From Methylobacterium longum (lineage in GTDB: Bacteria; Pseudomonadota; Alphaproteobacteria; Rhizobiales; Beijerinckiaceae), in the NCBI RefSeq assembly GCF_022179385.1, contig NZ_BPQS01000011.1, positions 62,001 to 126,000 on the forward strand: a DNA stretch of 64,000 bases, given 5' to 3'. Below, piece after piece: positions 61,896 to 64,000 of this stretch. The notes beneath the pieces were generated by a model that saw nothing but the letters and a program-made list of their open reading frames with translations, did not search any database and was not told the origin of the DNA. How positions within the stretch are numbered: the stretch's first letter is position 1; every line of letters begins with the position of its first letter. The position numbers and the translations under genes were made by a program.

Positions 61896-63095
61896 TCAGG
61901 CCGCCGCCCCGCCGGCCCGCTCCGGTGGGTAGCCTACCGCCTCGCGCTTCTCCGCCACCGACAGAAAGTCCGCGGCCTGGATCCGGCGCCACAGGGATTC
62001 GCGCTCGGCCGCGAGCGCCTCGATCCGGTCGAGGTCCGGCTCGAGGTCCACCGGCCCGAAGGCGGGCTCCAGCCAGCCGGCCAGCGCCTGCGCGGTGCGG
62101 GCGGCGAGCGGGATCAGGGTCTGCCGGTACAGGGCGCGGTTGGCCTCGGCGTAGTTGGCGTGGGTGTTGTCGCCGGGCAGGCCGAGCAGCAGGGGCGGCA
62201 CCCCGAAGGCCAGCGCGATCTCCCGCGCCGCCGCGTTCTTGGCTTCGACGAAGTCCATGTCCCGCGGCGACAGGGCCAGCGGCTTCCAGTCGAGGCCGCC
62301 CTCCAGCAGGAGCGGCCGGCCGGCATTGGCGGCGCCCTGGTAGTTCGCCTCCAGCTCCGCCTTCAGCCGGTCGAACTGGGGTTCGGAGAGTCCCGCCCCG
62401 GCGAAGACCAGGGCTCCGGACGGTCGCGCGGCGTTGTCGAGGAGCGCCTTGTTCCAGGCGCTCGCGGCGTTGTGGATGTCGAGCGCCGTGGCCGCCGCCG
62501 CGATGGGCGCGAGGCCGCCGGCATCGTCGTCCGGGTGGAACAGGGCGAGCGCCAGGACCGGCGCCACCTCGGCCGCGCCCGGCGCCGGCAGGTCGAACCG
62601 GCGGCTGCGTCCCCCCACCGTGTAGAGATAGGCGGCCGGCCAGCCGTCGGGCCCGGGCAGCATCCGCATCCGGGCCGGCCGCAGGGTCTGCAGGGCCGCG
62701 ACCCGTCCGTCGAGGTCGACCGCCTCCAGGTAGGCCGTTCCGGTGAGCAGGAGGTCCGCGTAGACGGTCTCCAGGAGCTGGGTGCCGCTGTCCCGCGGGT
62801 TCGGCCGGGCCAGCAGCGCCAGGAGATCGCAGGCCCGCGCCGCGCCCGGCCCGGTGGCGATCAGCGGCAGACGCGCCGCGCTCTCGGCGACGAGGCGGAC
62901 CGCCCGGTGGACAATCGGGTTGCCCTCGTAGCCGGCCCGGGCCAGCGCGGCTGGGTCGCGGGGCGTCCAGTTGGCCCGCCCGTCCGCATAGAGGGCGAAG
63001 GCCGGCGCCGGGGCGGCCTTGGTGGCGGGCGCCGGGCCGGAGCCACCCGCGGCGCGGCGCGCGAGCCGCGCCAGCCGTTCGACGACAGTCGCCAT
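61896..63095 (-). CDS. GTA gp3: portal protein
   Basis: A 399-residue HK97-type portal, the ring at the capsid vertex through which DNA is packaged. Conserved blocks: YEGNPIVHRAVRLVAES, DLLLTGTAYLEAV and FGVPPLLLGLPGDNTHANY. ATG 63095 gives the usual N-terminus; the open frame to 63143 adds shadow residues. Confidence 0.95.
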   Translation of the reverse strand: MATVVERLARLARRAAGGSGPAPATKAAPAPAFALYADGRANWTPRDPAALARAGYEGNPIVHRAVRLVAESAARLPLIATGPGAARACDLLALLARPNPRDSGTQLLETVYADLLLTGTAYLEAVDLDGRVAALQTLRPARMRMLPGPDGWPAAYLYTVGGRSRRFDLPAPGAAEVAPVLALALFHPDDDAGGLAPIAAAATALDIHNAASAWNKALLDNAARPSGALVFAGAGLSEPQFDRLKAELEANYQGAANAGRPLLLEGGLDWKPLALSPRDMDFVEAKNAAAREIALAFGVPPLLLGLPGDNTHANYAEANRALYRQTLIPLAARTAQALAGWLEPAFGPVDLEPDLDRIEALAAERESLWRRIQAADFLSVAEKREAVGYPPERAGGAAA

Positions 63096-63279
63096 TCCGG
63101 TCCGCTCCTGAGCTGTGGTCGCGCGCAGATTGATCGTGCCCAAGTTATCGGGCGCGACCCCACAACAATCCGGGGAATTTGTACCGTTGGAAGCCGCGCC
63201 GTGGCCTCCCGGCTACAGCATGGCTCAAGAAATTGTGTATACAGGATGCAGTTCGTTCCAGAGACCACGAACCGACTCC

Positions 63280-63306
63280 CGGCGCGCTTCTCATCGAAGC
63301 GCGCCG
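63280..63306. other. Hairpin between terminase and portal genes
   Basis: CGGCGCGCTTC and GAAGCGCGCCG form a perfect 11-bp stem with loop TCATC, 30 bases after the terminase stop. On the minus strand no T-run follows. On the plus strand TATTGTTTT follows, but no plus-strand gene precedes it. The wider gap (63096-63335) has nothing else clear and may hold a promoter for portal. Confidence 0.5.
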
Positions 63307-63335
63307 TATTGTTTTGGCGTTCGTCTCAAAGCGTT

Positions 63336-64000
63336 CTACAGGCGCCTGATGCGCGGTTCCGCGCGCGCCTCCAGCATCAGATGGGTGAGCGCCCAGACCA
63401 AAGCGTCGAGCCGATCGGGGGAAGCGTGGCCGGACAGGCCGTCCGGCCCGAAATCGCACAACTCGTCTTCCAGCTCCGGGAACGCCCCGACATGGTGGAC
63501 CAGACCGCGGGCGTAGAGCAGCGAGACCGGCTCCGCCCGCAGATACTTGCCGCGGGTGGCATGGACCCGCGTCACCGGGACGGCGGGGTCGCACTGGGCC
63601 AGCACGGCCGCGGCCATCTCGCCGCCCTGGTTGACCTCGACCACCAGGGCGTCGGCCGCGAGGCGGTGGTAGAGGGCGAGCGCGGTCCCGGCCCAGGCCT
63701 GGGGGGTGGCGCGGGCGAGGCTCGCATCGGCGAGCACGTAGGCGTGCCCTCCGGCGCGGCCGGCCGCCACGATCCCGCAGGCATCCGAGCGCGCCCCGGA
63801 GGTCGCGGGCGGATCCACCGCCACCACGATGCGGCCCAGCTCCGGCGCGGCGGCGACCCGGGCGGCTTCGAGGGCGGCGCGGTCCCAGAGGGCGTCGTCC
63901 CGGTCGGCGATCAGCTCGCCGTCGAGTTCCTGCCGGCCGAGACGGGTGCCGGCGTAGCGCCCGACCACCCGCTCCAGGAAGTCCGGCGCGAGGTGGCCGG
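63336..64000 (-). CDS. GTA gp2: large terminase subunit, C-terminal part (5' truncated by window)
   Basis: The last 221 or so residues of the large terminase. The nuclease domain is present: VVAVDPPATSGARSDACGIV carries the first metal-binding aspartate, VVEVNQGGEM the second acidic residue, and SPDRLDALVWALTHLM the conserved C-terminal Asp/His-type site. Upstream of the GTG at 63968 the frame continues as LERVVGRYAGTRLGRQELDG, normal terminase sequence, so the gene runs beyond the edge. The ATPase domain is outside the window. Confidence 0.93.
   Translation of the reverse strand, partial: GHLAPDFLERVVGRYAGTRLGRQELDGELIADRDDALWDRAALEAARVAAAPELGRIVVAVDPPATSGARSDACGIVAAGRAGGHAYVLADASLARATPQAWAGTALALYHRLAADALVVEVNQGGEMAAAVLAQCDPAVPVTRVHATRGKYLRAEPVSLLYARGLVHHVGAFPELEDELCDFGPDGLSGHASPDRLDALVWALTHLMLEARAEPRIRRL

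Larger units (their letters stand above)
45666..64000 (-). mobile_element. Gene transfer agent (GTA)-like structural cluster, interrupted by cellular genes
   Basis: Minus-strand gene order terminase, portal, prohead protease, capsid, gp6-gp10, tail chaperone, gp11-gp15 and DUF2793 follows that of the Rhodobacter capsulatus GTA. No integrase, repressor or attachment site is visible. Plus-strand cellular genes break it in two places: 57039-59537 (two proteases, dps) and 52934-53851 (dioxygenase). The 5' end of the cluster runs past the window. Confidence 0.85.

Overview
This GC-rich window is chromosomal DNA of an alphaproteobacterium, most likely Methylobacterium/Methylorubrum or a close relative (inference). 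The grounds are an NAD-linked FdsGBAD formate dehydrogenase, a rhizobial-type response regulator/histidine kinase pair next to ccmIEFH (the feuPQ-cycHJKL arrangement), an alphaproteobacterial gene transfer agent (GTA) cluster, and very high GC with long antisense shadow frames.

Layout. 1-2044 (+): the end of a NUDIX hydrolase, an MFS transporter, and ribosomal protein L33 with an intrinsic terminator. 10651-2086 (-): seven tightly packed genes behind one recognisable promoter, encoding a carrier protein, an acyl-CoA dehydrogenase-like flavoprotein, an amino acid:[carrier protein] ligase, a DUF1839 protein, a GH2 beta-mannosidase-like enzyme, a double alpha/beta hydrolase and a single alpha/beta hydrolase. 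This looks like an aminoacyl-carrier-protein pathway of unknown product. 10980-23614 (+): exopolysaccharide genes, comprising an acyltransferase, five glycosyltransferases, a Wzz/BY-kinase, a Wzx-like flippase and an O-antigen ligase/polymerase-like protein, mostly with ATGA/GTGA overlaps. 23656-24523: a lone receiver-domain regulator and a small orphan protein around an AT-rich gap.

24551-33676 (-): the formate region, with a LysR regulator, an OFA-family oxalate/formate transporter, fdsD, fdsA, fdsB, fdsG and a GST. A perfect 12-bp inverted repeat lies just ahead of fdsG. 33775-42468 (-): cytochrome c maturation genes ccmI-E-F-H, preceded by a PepSY protein, an OmpR-type regulator, a PrpF-family isomerase and a histidine kinase.

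42593-64000: a GTA. Read on the minus strand the order is terminase, portal, prohead protease, capsid, gp6, gp7, gp8, gp9, gp10, tail assembly chaperone, gp11 tape measure, gp12, gp13, gp14, gp15 and a DUF2793 protein, then a lysozyme with small membrane proteins that may be a lysis module. Plus-strand cellular genes interrupt it: two trypsin-like proteases and dps between the capsid gene and gp6, a TauD-like dioxygenase between gp11 and gp12, and an SGNH hydrolase near the tail end.

The most striking signal is at the gp10/tail assembly chaperone junction. The downstream reading frame has no start codon, lies in the -1 frame, and is preceded by a slippery heptamer (A AAC CCT) and, 5 nt later, a perfect 13-bp GC-rich stem-loop. 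This has the form of a programmed -1 ribosomal frameshift like the G/G-T chaperones of long-tailed phages. The second system worth attention is the aminoacyl-carrier-protein cluster.
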